A stretch of DNA of 64,000 nucleotides from Streptomonospora wellingtoniae (GTDB lineage: Bacteria > Actinomycetota > Actinomycetes > Streptosporangiales > Streptosporangiaceae): assembly GCF_031845375.1 (NCBI RefSeq), contig NZ_JAVREK010000028.1, positions 30,634 to 94,633 on the forward strand, read 5' to 3'. Positions 54,410-62,607 of this stretch are shown here, piece by piece (positions within the stretch are counted from its first letter, which is position 1; every line of letters begins with the position of its first letter). The notes beneath the pieces were generated by a model. It was given only the letters and a program-made list of their open reading frames with translations, searched no databases and had not been told where the DNA came from. Both the position numbers and the translations under genes were made by a program.

Positions 54410-54848
54410 TGATCCGATTCCATTCTAACGGATGCCGAGAGTGCCTGGGTCCATCGCGCGACCTCCACCGGCGGCGCTCGGGCGCGGCCGCCGCCCGCGG
54501 TTGGAGGGGAGGGCGGGCGGCGGCCGCGGTTTCCAGGGTGGCCTCGTGCCGCGGTGCGCAACGGTCAGGCGGTCGGCTCAGCGCCTGCCCGCCGGCGCCG
54601 TCCGGTGCTGCAATCGGCCACGCCGGGGGACCGCCCGCCGACGCGGCTGAGCTCGTCGGGAGGCGCCGCCGAGGCACTCGACGCCCCCTACGGGCTGCCG
54701 CCTGCTTTCGCTGCCGACTGCACGGCGGTGCCACCGCCGTGCAGTCGGCAGCGCCGGTCAACGGAACCGCCGCGGTTTCGCGTCAGTGTGAGCGTTCACA
54801 CATCGGGGCGTCAAGGGGACTTCGACGCTCCGTGTTCGCGGCCCGGCG
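54410..54848. other. Intergenic region with two perfect hairpins
   Basis: No gene is supported in these 439 bp. Two strong hairpins occur: a perfect 16-bp stem at 54483-54498/54513-54528 and a perfect 20-bp stem with a 3-nt loop at 54710-54729/54733-54752. The second lies 97 nt past the sirtuin stop (reading leftward) and could terminate it; the role of the first is unclear. They are unlike the palindromic element family. Confidence 0.6.
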
Positions 54849-55754
54849 TCACCGCTGGTAGGCGGACGCCAGCGCCCGCAGAACGGGCGAGCATCCCGCG
54901 TCCACGGCGAGGGCGGCGAGGCTGTCGCCGCGGGTGTGCCCGCGGTTGAGGATCGCCACCGGTTTGCCCTGCTCGGCCACGCGTTTGACGAAGCGGCGGC
55001 CCGACAGCACGGTCAGCGACGACCCCGCCACCAGCAGCGCCTCGGCGTCGTCGACCAGCCGGTAGCCCTCCAGCACGCGCTCCCGGGGAACGTTCTCGCC
55101 GAAGTAGACGATGTCGGGCTTGAGGACGCCGCCGCAGTCGGCGCAGTCGGCCACGGTGAAGCCGCGGGTGGAGGCCAGGACCGCGTCGGCGTCGGGGGCG
55201 ATCTCCACGTCGTCCACTCCCCCGGTGAAACCCGGGTTCAGGGCGGTGAGGCGCTCGGCCAGCCGGTCGCGGGTGATCGCAGCGGAGCACGAGAGGCACA
55301 CCACGCGGTCGTAGCGCCCGTGCAGGTCGACGACGCACCTGCTGCCGGCCGCCTCATGCAGGGTGTCCACGTTCTGTGTGATGACTCCGGAGACGACACC
55401 GGCCCACTCCAACTCGGCCAGCGCCAGATGGCCGTCGTTGGGGCGGGTCTCGTGCACGTGTCGCCAGCCGACGTGGTTGCGGGCCCAGTAGTGGCGGCGG
55501 AAGTCAGCGTCACCGACGAACTGCTGGTAGGTCATCGGCTTGCGGGGCGGCGAGTCCGGCCCCCGGTAGTCGGGGATGCCCGAGTCGGTCGAGACGCCGG
55601 CCCCGGTCAGCACGGCCACCGGTCCCCGCCCCAGTACCGCGCGCATGCGCGCGACCGCGGTCGTGAGGTCGTCGGTGTCGAGCGTGTCGGTCACGCATCG
55701 AGCGTATGCGCCTTCGGCCTGGGCCGCTGTGTCTGACGTCTCGGGCGGACGCAT
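54849..55754 (-). CDS. Sirtuin-type NAD-dependent protein deacylase (Sir2/CobB)
   Basis: The protein has 301 residues. NAD-binding GAGVSTDSGIPDYRG lies near residue 50. ITQNVDTLH follows, and the catalytic His is in DLHGRYD. Zinc cysteines come as CLSC and CADC, and the C-terminal NAD loop is LLVAGSSLTV. It removes acyl groups from lysines of proteins using NAD. ATG 55754 follows GGAGAA at a good distance; GTG 55694 is an alternative. Isolated gene between a tRNA and an efflux-pump gene. Confidence 0.93.
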   Translation of the reverse strand: MRPPETSDTAAQAEGAYARCVTDTLDTDDLTTAVARMRAVLGRGPVAVLTGAGVSTDSGIPDYRGPDSPPRKPMTYQQFVGDADFRRHYWARNHVGWRHVHETRPNDGHLALAELEWAGVVSGVITQNVDTLHEAAGSRCVVDLHGRYDRVVCLSCSAAITRDRLAERLTALNPGFTGGVDDVEIAPDADAVLASTRGFTVADCADCGGVLKPDIVYFGENVPRERVLEGYRLVDDAEALLVAGSSLTVLSGRRFVKRVAEQGKPVAILNRGHTRGDSLAALAVDAGCSPVLRALASAYQR

Positions 55755-56224
55755 CCGAAATTCTCCGGCAACCCACTTTCCCGAATGCTACGGTGAGTAT
55801 CGGCCGCCTGTCTGGCTTATCCACGGATGCGCATTTCGCAAGCGTGCGTCGCAGCACGGCGGTCGGACGAGGGTAAGGATTCGGCGGCGGCACGCAAAGC
55901 CGCACGCCGACGGGGGGAAGCGGGTGACGATCGTGATCGACCGGGAGCACGCCGCGCCCCCGAACCGCCGGTCCCGGCTCGGCGTCTGCGCTGCCGACCG
56001 CGCCCCGCGCTCGGCGGAAGCCGGGTCGCCGGCCCGTGTCCCCGCCGCGACGGTCCGCCCTGCTCTCCATCTCCTGCGCCCGGCCGTCCTGGAGTCCTCC
56101 GGCACGCGCGCAGGCGCACCCGCCCACAGCGCAGCCTGAGTGACCGTTCGACCGCCGGGGCCCCGGCGAGCGGCTCCGACCCCACCGCCCATCCGCCAGA
56201 CCGGCAGCTGACGAGGTATGCCCG
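55755..56224. other. Intergenic region, no gene seen
   Basis: A 470-bp divergent gap upstream of the sirtuin and MFS genes. Small open frames on both strands lack conserved-looking sequence. No repeat or hairpin of note. Confidence 0.45.
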
Positions 56225-57694
56225 ATGACCGACACCGCGACCACGACGACCGGCGACTCAGACGGTCCCCGCGACCAGGCCGACCAGGCCTCTGCGCACC
56301 CGCGATCCGGCCTGCTAATCAGCGTGCTGGTCGGCTCGGCGTTCGTGATGATCCTCAACGAGACGATCCTGAGCGTGGCGCTGCGGGACCTCACCGCCGC
56401 CCTCGATGTCTCCACCACCACGGTGCAGTGGCTGACCAGCGGATTCCTGCTCACCATGGCCGTCGTCATCCCAACGACCGGCTTCCTGCTCGAACGGTTT
56501 ACGCCGCGCCAGATCTTCCTGGCCTCGCTGAGCATGTTCACCCTGGGAACACTGCTCAGCGCGATCGCACCGGGATTCGCGACGCTGCTGGTCGGACGCG
56601 TCGTGCAGGCGTGCGGCACCGCGGTGATGATCCCGCTGCTGATGACCTCGGTGATGCGGCTGGTTCCTCCGCACCGGCGCGGCGCGACGATGGGCACGAT
56701 CACCATCGTCATCGCCGTCGCACCCGCGCTCGGCCCCACCATCGGCGGCGCGGTGCTGGCCGGCCTGGGATGGCGCTGGATGTTCTTGCTGGTCCTGCCG
56801 CTGGCTGTGGGCGCGCTGACCATGGGCGCCATCTGGCTGCGCTTGGAGAGCCGCACCCGGGCGGTGCCGCTGGACGTGTTCTCGGTGCTGCTGTCGGCCG
56901 TCGGGTTCGGCGGGCTGCTTTACGGCCTGTCCTCCTTCGGCGAGTCCGGGGGCGGCGAGCACCCGGTGCCGCCGTGGCTGGCGGTCGCGGTCGGAGCCGC
57001 CGCGCTGGTCGTCTTCGTCGTGCGCCAACTCCGCCTCCAGCGCCACGACCGCGCGCTGCTGGATCTGCGCCCCTTCACCAACCGCAGCTTCGTGGTCGCC
57101 CTGATCCTGGCCGGGCTGCTGTTCATGTGCCTGCTGGGCGTCGCGTCGATCCTGCTGCCGCTGTACCTGCAGACCGTGATGGACACCGGCACGTTCGTCA
57201 GCGGGCTGGCCGTGCTGCCCGGCGGGCTGGTCCTCGGCGTGCTCGGGCGCCCCGTGGGTGCGATGTTCGACCGCTTCGGCGCCCGGCCCCTGGTGATCCC
57301 GGGCGCTCTGGCCATGGCGGTGTCGCTGTGGCTGTTCGCCGCACTCGGGCCGGATTCGCCGCTGGCCGCGGTGATCGCCATCCACGTCGTGCTCATGACC
57401 GGGCTCGGGCTGATGATGACGCCGCTGATGACCGAGTCGCTCGGGTCCCTGCCCGAACACCTCACGTCCCACGGCAGCGCCATCCTGACCACGCTGCAGC
57501 AGGTCGCGGGCGCGTTCGGTACCGCCGTGTTCGTCACGGTCGCCGCGCTCGCCAGCGCCACCGCGGGCGCACCGGACGCCACCGGCCTGCGCACCGCGTT
57601 CGTCGTCGCAGGGTGCATCGGCGTGCTCGCAGTGGTCACGGCGCTGTTCGTGCGCCGACCCGCCGCCGCCGCCGAGGACCCCGCCCCCCGTTGA
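56225..57694 (+). CDS. MFS drug efflux transporter of the DHA2 (14-TM) family
   Basis: The protein has 489 residues with about 14 TM helices of the EmrB/QacA type. Motif A is LLERFTPRQIFLASL, and motif C-like APALGPTIGG lies in TM5. It expels drugs or lipids in exchange for protons. The stop codon TGA lies within the start of a palindromic element (CGTTGATC at 57689), so the C-terminus probably changed when the element arrived or was always adjacent. The ATG follows GAGG by 8 nt. It is followed by a broken phospholipase fragment. Confidence 0.93.
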   Translation: MTDTATTTTGDSDGPRDQADQASAHPRSGLLISVLVGSAFVMILNETILSVALRDLTAALDVSTTTVQWLTSGFLLTMAVVIPTTGFLLERFTPRQIFLASLSMFTLGTLLSAIAPGFATLLVGRVVQACGTAVMIPLLMTSVMRLVPPHRRGATMGTITIVIAVAPALGPTIGGAVLAGLGWRWMFLLVLPLAVGALTMGAIWLRLESRTRAVPLDVFSVLLSAVGFGGLLYGLSSFGESGGGEHPVPPWLAVAVGAAALVVFVVRQLRLQRHDRALLDLRPFTNRSFVVALILAGLLFMCLLGVASILLPLYLQTVMDTGTFVSGLAVLPGGLVLGVLGRPVGAMFDRFGARPLVIPGALAMAVSLWLFAALGPDSPLAAVIAIHVVLMTGLGLMMTPLMTESLGSLPEHLTSHGSAILTTLQQVAGAFGTAVFVTVAALASATAGAPDATGLRTAFVVAGCIGVLAVVTALFVRRPAAAAEDPAPR

Positions 57695-57751
57695 TCTTGT
57701 AGCCATCGTGAATTAAAACGATTTCCAGTGACGATGGCTACAAGATCGACG
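57689..57751. repeat. Palindromic element copy that supplies the MFS gene's stop codon
   Basis: Arms at 57689-57709 and 57731-57751 pair over 21 bp with one mismatch. The TGA of the upstream MFS gene (57692-57694) is part of its left arm. It sits exactly at the junction to the truncated phospholipase C remnant. Confidence 0.92.
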
Positions 57752-57755
57752 GTGT

Positions 57756-58224
57756 TGTGGCGCCAGCGCGCGCGACCGGCTGGGGGAGCACCCGTGGCAG
57801 CCGGACGCCGGCTACGACGGGAGCATCCCGACCCTGGGCCAGGTGCGGGGCCGCATCGTCATCCTGCAGGACTTCGGCTCCGGCCACGCCTACGGGCCGC
57901 GCTGGAACGGGGAGTGGACCGACATCCAGGACGACTACAGCCTGCCCACCCTGTTCCATGTCCCGGAGAAGTGGGACGCCGCGCGCACCGACTTCGAGCG
58001 GGCGGCCGCGGGCGGTTCCGACGTGCTCTACGTCAACCACCTCAGCGCCTCCGGCGGCGCCCTGCCGTCCTCGATCGCCTACGGCGCGCTCGGGGTTAAA
58101 GGCATGAACTCGCGGGGCGCTGGACTATCTGGACGACGGGGGCACCCAGCGCACCGGGGTCGTCATGGCCGACTTCCCCGGACCGGGCCTGGTGGAGTCC
58201 GTCATCGCCCGCACCCCCGGCTGA
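57756..58224 (+). pseudogene. Remnant of a phosphatidylinositol-specific phospholipase C
   Basis: About 156 codons resemble the C-terminal half of bacterial PI-PLC: LGQVRGRIVILQDFG, LYVNHLSASGGALPSS, then ALDYLDDGG and GVVMADFPGPGLVE in another frame. The N-terminal catalytic half with its signal peptide and active-site His is missing, since the remnant begins next to the palindromic element. One extra G in the GGGG run at 58114-58117 breaks the frame. Bacterial PI-PLCs are about 300 residues and secreted, so this is a decayed gene. The frameshift alone could be a sequencing error, but the lost N-terminus cannot. Confidence 0.85.
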
Positions 58225-58321
58225 GCGGCCCGGGGCGTGCCGGGCGCCCGCCGCCTTCGGCCCGCCCCGGCGCCCTCGGAAGGGTCGACGGGGGCCGCGG
58301 CGTCCGGAGGCCCAACGACGA

Positions 58322-58364
58322 AACGACCCTGCCGGGAAGACGATGTCCCCCGTGCAGGGCCGTT
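58322..58364 (-). terminator. Terminator hairpin downstream of the second tRNA-Ala
   Basis: An 11-bp stem (58322-58332 with 58354-58364, one G-U pair) lies 10 nt past the second tRNA-Ala. Its sequence (ACGACCC-rich left arm) resembles the terminator after the first copy, so the two tRNA units were probably duplicated with flanking DNA. Confidence 0.65.
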
Positions 58365-58374
58365 CCTGAGACCG

Positions 58375-58447
58375 TGGAGCTATGGGGATTCGAACCCCAG
58401 ACCTCCTCCATGCCATGGAGGCGCGCTACCAGCTGCGCCATAGCCCC
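58375..58447 (-). tRNA. tRNA-Ala (anticodon GGC), copy 2
   Basis: This 73-nt gene is identical to the copy at 54337-54409 and in the same orientation. The six 3'-trailing bases are also shared. It lies downstream of the phosphatase gene in the conserved proA-nadD-rsfS block. CCA is not encoded. Confidence 0.96.
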
Positions 58448-58565
58448 GTGCGGGTGCCGCCCCGGCGAGCGCGGCGGCAGTACCGACTGTAGCGGAATCC
58501 GGCGCTCTCGTCGAAACGAAGGCGCCCGCCCCGGCCCCGTCGCCGTGAGCCGGGACGGGCGCGGC

Positions 58566-59192
58566 TCAGCGGTCGTCGCTGAGCGTGCGCTTCTCGGGCA
58601 GGCTCGCCGCGTTGTGCTCCAGCAGCCGCCAGCCGCCCGAGCGCAGCGGACCCATCAGGGACCAGGAGCAGTTGCCCAGCGGGCCCAGCACCTGGCTCCG
58701 GTCGGGCGGCAGGCCGAGCATGCGATTGATCCCGGCGCGCAGCGCGGCGCCGTGGCCCACCGCCACCAGCAGCCCGTCCTCGGGCACCAGCGCCAGGCCG
58801 CGCTCGATCGCGTCCTGCACCCGCTCGCCCACGGCGTCGAGGTCCTCGCCGCCGGGCGGCTCCATCCGGGCGTCCTCCTCGGGCCAACGCTCGCGGATCT
58901 CGGTGGTGGTCAGGCCTTCCCACATGCCGCCATAGCGCTCGCGCAGCCCCTTGTCCAGCGTGACCGCCAGCCCGGCCTCCTCGCCCAGCGCGTGCGCGGT
59001 GGCGGCGGCACGGCGCAGGTCGGAGGAGACGACCGCGTCCGGCCGCAGCCGTGCCAGGAGGCCGGCGGCGCGGCGCGCCTGGGCGGTCCCGCGCTCGTTG
59101 AGGGGGATGTCGGTCTGTCCCTGGAACCGCTTCTCGGCGTTCCACGCGGTCTGGCCGTGGCGCCAGCAGACGACGCGGCGGGTCTGGGTCAC
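58566..59192 (-). CDS. Histidine phosphatase (PGM/GpgP-like)
   Basis: The protein has 208 residues of the histidine acid phosphatase superfamily. RHGQTAWN at the N-terminus holds the phosphorylated His, and VGHGAALR the second catalytic His. It follows rsfS, and in mycobacteria Rv2419c (GpgP) sits in the same place after Rv2420c (RsfS) and Rv2421c (NadD). So a glucosyl-3-phosphoglycerate phosphatase role is plausible. GTG 59192 follows GAGGAGG. Ends the nadD-rsfS operon. Confidence 0.88.
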   Translation of the reverse strand: MTQTRRVVCWRHGQTAWNAEKRFQGQTDIPLNERGTAQARRAAGLLARLRPDAVVSSDLRRAAATAHALGEEAGLAVTLDKGLRERYGGMWEGLTTTEIRERWPEEDARMEPPGGEDLDAVGERVQDAIERGLALVPEDGLLVAVGHGAALRAGINRMLGLPPDRSQVLGPLGNCSWSLMGPLRSGGWRLLEHNAASLPEKRTLSDDR

Positions 59193-59250
59193 CGGCGCCC
59201 CTCCTCCGCGCGGCGTACCGGCGCACGGCGGATGCGGGGGTCGGGCGCGC

Positions 59251-59673
59251 TCACGCCGGGCCGGCGCCGTCGGCGCCCTCGTCGCCGGCGGCCTCGCGGT
59301 CGGGCCCGCGTGCGGCCTCAGGCAGCGTGATGCGCGGGCAGTCCTTCCACAGCCGCTCCAAGCCGTAGCTCCCGCGCTCCTCCTCGTGCTGGATGTGCAC
59401 GACGATCTCGGCGTAGTCGAGCAGCACCCAGCGCCCGTCGCGCTCGCCCTCGCGGCGGACCGGCTTCACCCCTCCGCGGTCGCGGAGGCGGTCCTCGACC
59501 TCCTCGACAATGGAGCGCACCTGGCGGTCGTTGGGCGCCGAGCACAGCACGAAGGCGTCGGTGATGACCAGTTGGTCGCTGACGTCGTAGGCGACGATCT
59601 CCTGTGCGAGCTTGTCTGCGGCCGCTTCGGCGGCGATGGTAACGAGCCCGACGGCCCGGTCAGTGGCGGACAC
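59251..59673 (-). CDS. rsfS: Ribosome silencing factor RsfS
   Basis: The protein has 140 residues of the Iojap/RsfS family (SDQLVITDAFVLCSAPNDRQV, GRWVLLDYAEIVVHI). It binds ribosomal protein L14 and blocks subunit joining during starvation. The C-terminal tail is Gly/Asp/Ala-rich. It is 27 nt after nadD on the same strand, and the phosphatase follows, so the three form an operon. Start GTG 59673. Confidence 0.94.
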   Translation of the reverse strand: MSATDRAVGLVTIAAEAAADKLAQEIVAYDVSDQLVITDAFVLCSAPNDRQVRSIVEEVEDRLRDRGGVKPVRREGERDGRWVLLDYAEIVVHIQHEEERGSYGLERLWKDCPRITLPEAARGPDREAAGDEGADGAGPA

Positions 59674-59700
59674 GATGTAGCAGCTGCCTCCCTCGGGCGG

Positions 59701-60354
59701 CTACCCCGCCGTCGCGTCGTCGAGGTAGAGCCCGGTCTTGTTGATGTAGCGGACGATGCCGTCGGGTACCAGATACCAGATGGGCTCGCCCTTTCGGACG
59801 CGCTCCCGGCATTCGGTGGAGGAGATCGACAGGGCCGGGACCTCCACGAGGCTGACCTTTCCGTCGGGCAGGCCGGGATCGGTGAGCCGGTGTCCGGGGC
59901 GGTTACAGCCTACGAAATGCGCGAGATCGAAGAGTTCGTCCACGTTCTGCCAGCTCAGGATAGCGCCCAGGGCGTCGGCGCCGGTGATGAAGAACAGCTC
60001 CACCTCGGCGCCGTGGATCTGGCGCATCTCCCGCAGGGTATCGATCGTGTAGGTCGGCCCGTCGCGGTCGATCTCCACGCGGCTCACGCTGAACTGCGGG
60101 TTCTCCGCAGTGGCGATCACCGTCATCAGGTAGCGGTCCTCCGCGGAGGTCACCTGGGTGAGGTCCTTCTGGTACGGCTGCCCGGTGGGCACGAAGACCA
60201 CGTCGTCCAGGTGGAACAGGTGGGCGACCTCGCTGGCCGCCACGAGGTGCCCGTGGTGGATCGGGTCGAACGTACCGCCCATGACACCCACGCGGCGCGG
60301 ATTCCTGCGCCTGTGCTCCGCTCCGGAGAGGGCCCCCGCCGGTTCGTTGCGCAA
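59701..60354 (-). CDS. nadD: Nicotinate-nucleotide adenylyltransferase NadD
   Basis: The protein has 217 residues. The nucleotidyltransferase motif GGTFDPIHHGHL holds HxGH, with ISSTECRERVRKG as the second signature near residue 183. It adenylates nicotinate mononucleotide in NAD synthesis, in the cytosol. The TTG at 60354 is used; homologues start close to this. Followed after 27 nt by rsfS. Confidence 0.95.
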   Translation of the reverse strand: MRNEPAGALSGAEHRRRNPRRVGVMGGTFDPIHHGHLVAASEVAHLFHLDDVVFVPTGQPYQKDLTQVTSAEDRYLMTVIATAENPQFSVSRVEIDRDGPTYTIDTLREMRQIHGAEVELFFITGADALGAILSWQNVDELFDLAHFVGCNRPGHRLTDPGLPDGKVSLVEVPALSISSTECRERVRKGEPIWYLVPDGIVRYINKTGLYLDDATAG

Positions 60355-60560
60355 CCTACCGCTCCGTTTCCTGCGTGTCGCCGACAGCCGTCAAAGCGGG
60401 GCTTCACGGCGCCGGATCTCCGCTTTCGCCCGGTCTGTCCCGACATTAGCCGACGGGACCTGCACCTGCGGCGCCGCTACCCCCGGCCCGCGGAAAATCG
60501 CGTCATATCTCGATGCGCGGAAGCGTGGCATCGCGCATCACGGAGGCATAGCATGCCGAT

Positions 60561-61631
60561 ATGTCCACCAACGCTCCAGACCGCGCCCGCGTACGACTCG
60601 AAAACATAAGCTCCCGAGCATACGAGCACCCGGCCGACCGGGGCGCGCTGGTCGCGCTGCGGTCCCTGCGGGGCTTCGACGAAGTCTTCAAGCGACTCTC
60701 CGGCCTGTTCAACGAACGCGCACTGCGCCTCATGTTCCTGTCCAGCGCAGTCCGCGTGAACGAGCAGCAGTTTCCGGAGGTGCACAACTACGTCCGCGAC
60801 GCCGCCTACATCCTCGACCTCGACGACGTCCCCGAACTCTACGTCCAGATGAACCCGCGGCCCAACGCGATGGCCATCGGCAGCAGCAAGCCGTTCATCG
60901 TGATGACCACCGGGCTCTTCGACCTGCTCGACCCTGAGGAGCAGCGCTTCGTCGTCGGCCACGAGGTCGGCCACATCCTGTCCGGACACGCCGTCTACCG
61001 CACCATGCTGCTGGCCCTGATCCGGCTCGCCGCCCGCGTTGCCTGGATCCCGCTGGGCTACATCGGCATCCGCGCGATCGTCACCGCGCTGGAGGAGTGG
61101 TACCGCAAGTCCGAGCTGTCCTGCGACCGCGCGGGCCTGCTGGCCGGCCAGGACCCCGAGGCCGCCAAGCGTGCGCTGATGAAGCTGGCCGGCGGTTCGC
61201 GGCTGGCCGAGATGAACCCCGACTCCTTCATGGAGCAGGCCCGCGACTACGAGCGCGGCGGCGATGCCCGCGACAGCCTGATCAAGCTGCTCAGCCTCAT
61301 GGGCCAGACCCACCCGTTCGCGGTCATCCGCATGGCCGAGCTCAGCCGGTGGATCGACGACGGCTCCTACCAGCGCATCATCGACGGCGAATTCCCGCGC
61401 CGCGACGGCGACCCGGACGCCTCGGTGGGCGCCGAAGCGCGCAACGCCGCCAAGTCCTACCGCGAGTCCTGGGAGCGCTCTGAGGACCCGCTGATGGGCA
61501 CGCTGCGCGACGTGGCCGGAACCGCCGCCAACACCGGGGGGCGCATCTTCGACACCGTGGCCGAGCGCTGGAACCGTGCCGGTCGGCGCAACGGGGACAA
61601 CAACAGCGACAACGCCTCCTCCTCGTCCTAG
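60561..61631 (+). CDS. M48-family zinc metalloprotease
   Basis: The protein has 356 residues. The HExxH motif is H134-E-V-G-H138, with the third ligand E185 in SELSCDRAG. A hydrophobic stretch at about 149-170 (LLALIRLAARVAWIPLGYIGI) is a likely membrane segment. M48 peptidases of the HtpX/Oma1 type degrade membrane proteins. The gene points opposite to the nadD and methyltransferase genes and has no operon partner; the tail (residues ~325-356) is Asn/Ser/Arg-rich. Confidence 0.88.
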   Translation: MSTNAPDRARVRLENISSRAYEHPADRGALVALRSLRGFDEVFKRLSGLFNERALRLMFLSSAVRVNEQQFPEVHNYVRDAAYILDLDDVPELYVQMNPRPNAMAIGSSKPFIVMTTGLFDLLDPEEQRFVVGHEVGHILSGHAVYRTMLLALIRLAARVAWIPLGYIGIRAIVTALEEWYRKSELSCDRAGLLAGQDPEAAKRALMKLAGGSRLAEMNPDSFMEQARDYERGGDARDSLIKLLSLMGQTHPFAVIRMAELSRWIDDGSYQRIIDGEFPRRDGDPDASVGAEARNAAKSYRESWERSEDPLMGTLRDVAGTAANTGGRIFDTVAERWNRAGRRNGDNNSDNASSSS

Positions 61632-61658
61632 GACCGGGGGCGGCGTGTCAGGGACGTG

Positions 61659-62483
61659 TCAGGGCTTGCGGGCCACACCCCCGGTCATGAACCGGGCGGC
61701 GACCGACGTGCTGTCGCGCACGATGCCCTCGGGCCGCCACAGCGGCAGCGGCACCACGCCCGGAGGCAGCAGATCGAGGCCGGCGAAGAAGGCCTCCAGC
61801 TCCGCGGGCGTGCGCACCCGTCCGGTGCCCAGCTGGCTGAGCAGGACACGCTCAAGCTCCGCGCTCTCGGGAGCGTCGCCCAGCCGGGTGAAGTTGGTGA
61901 TGAAGAAGAACGACCCGGACGGCACCGCCTCGGCCAGCGCCGAGACGATCCCCCGGGGGTCCTCCTCGTCGAGCAGGTGGTGCAGGATGCCGCAGAGCAT
62001 CACGCACACCGGCCGGTCGGACTCCGTCAGCGCGCGGACCTCCGGGATGGCCAGCACCTCGGCGGGCCGGCGGATGTCGGCGGTGACCACCGCGGTGTTC
62101 CCGTCCCCGCCCAGGATCGCCTCTCCGTGCGCCGCCACCAGCGGGTCGATGTCGACGTAGACGACCTTCGCGTCGGGATCGGCCTCCTGGGCGACCTCGT
62201 GGGTGTTGCGCCCGGTCGGCAGCCCCGAACCGAGGTCCAGGAACCGGTCCACGCCCTCGTCCGCCGCCAGGTGGCGCACGACCCGGTGCAGGATGTCCCT
62301 GTTGTGCACGGCGATCTGCTTGAGCTCGGGCATGACCTCCAGGCTCGCGTGCGCGACCTGCCGGTCGATCTCGTAGTTGTCCTTGCCGTCCAGCATCACG
62401 TCGTAGACGCGGGCGGCCGTGGGAACGCCGGTGTCGAAGCCGGCGGAGCCGTTGGGGTTGCGCGGGGGCCGGACGTCAGGCAT
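61659..62483 (-). CDS. SAM-dependent methyltransferase of the PF04672 (DUF574) type
   Basis: The protein has 274 residues. The SAM fold begins at DRFLDLGSGLPTGRNTHEV, with KVVYVDIDPLVAAHGE as motif II. Family members are common in streptomycetes and relatives; substrate unknown. ATG 62483 is chosen over 62546 because AAGGAG lies 9 nt upstream. It lies between proA and nadD, a position not usual for this family. Confidence 0.9.
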   Translation of the reverse strand: MPDVRPPRNPNGSAGFDTGVPTAARVYDVMLDGKDNYEIDRQVAHASLEVMPELKQIAVHNRDILHRVVRHLAADEGVDRFLDLGSGLPTGRNTHEVAQEADPDAKVVYVDIDPLVAAHGEAILGGDGNTAVVTADIRRPAEVLAIPEVRALTESDRPVCVMLCGILHHLLDEEDPRGIVSALAEAVPSGSFFFITNFTRLGDAPESAELERVLLSQLGTGRVRTPAELEAFFAGLDLLPPGVVPLPLWRPEGIVRDSTSVAARFMTGGVARKP

Positions 62484-62607
62484 GGCGGGGGCTCCTTGAA
62501 CGCTGTATCGCCGTGTACACGGGCATCGTAGCGCCATCCGGACCATTCGGGCGCAGCCTGTGCACCGGTCCCGTCGCAGGGGACGGGACCGGTGCCGCGC
62601 GACGGCC

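Noticed and set aside
58202..58441. 79-codon minus-strand frame beginning MAQLVARLHGMEE
   Set aside because: Translation of the second tRNA-Ala gene.
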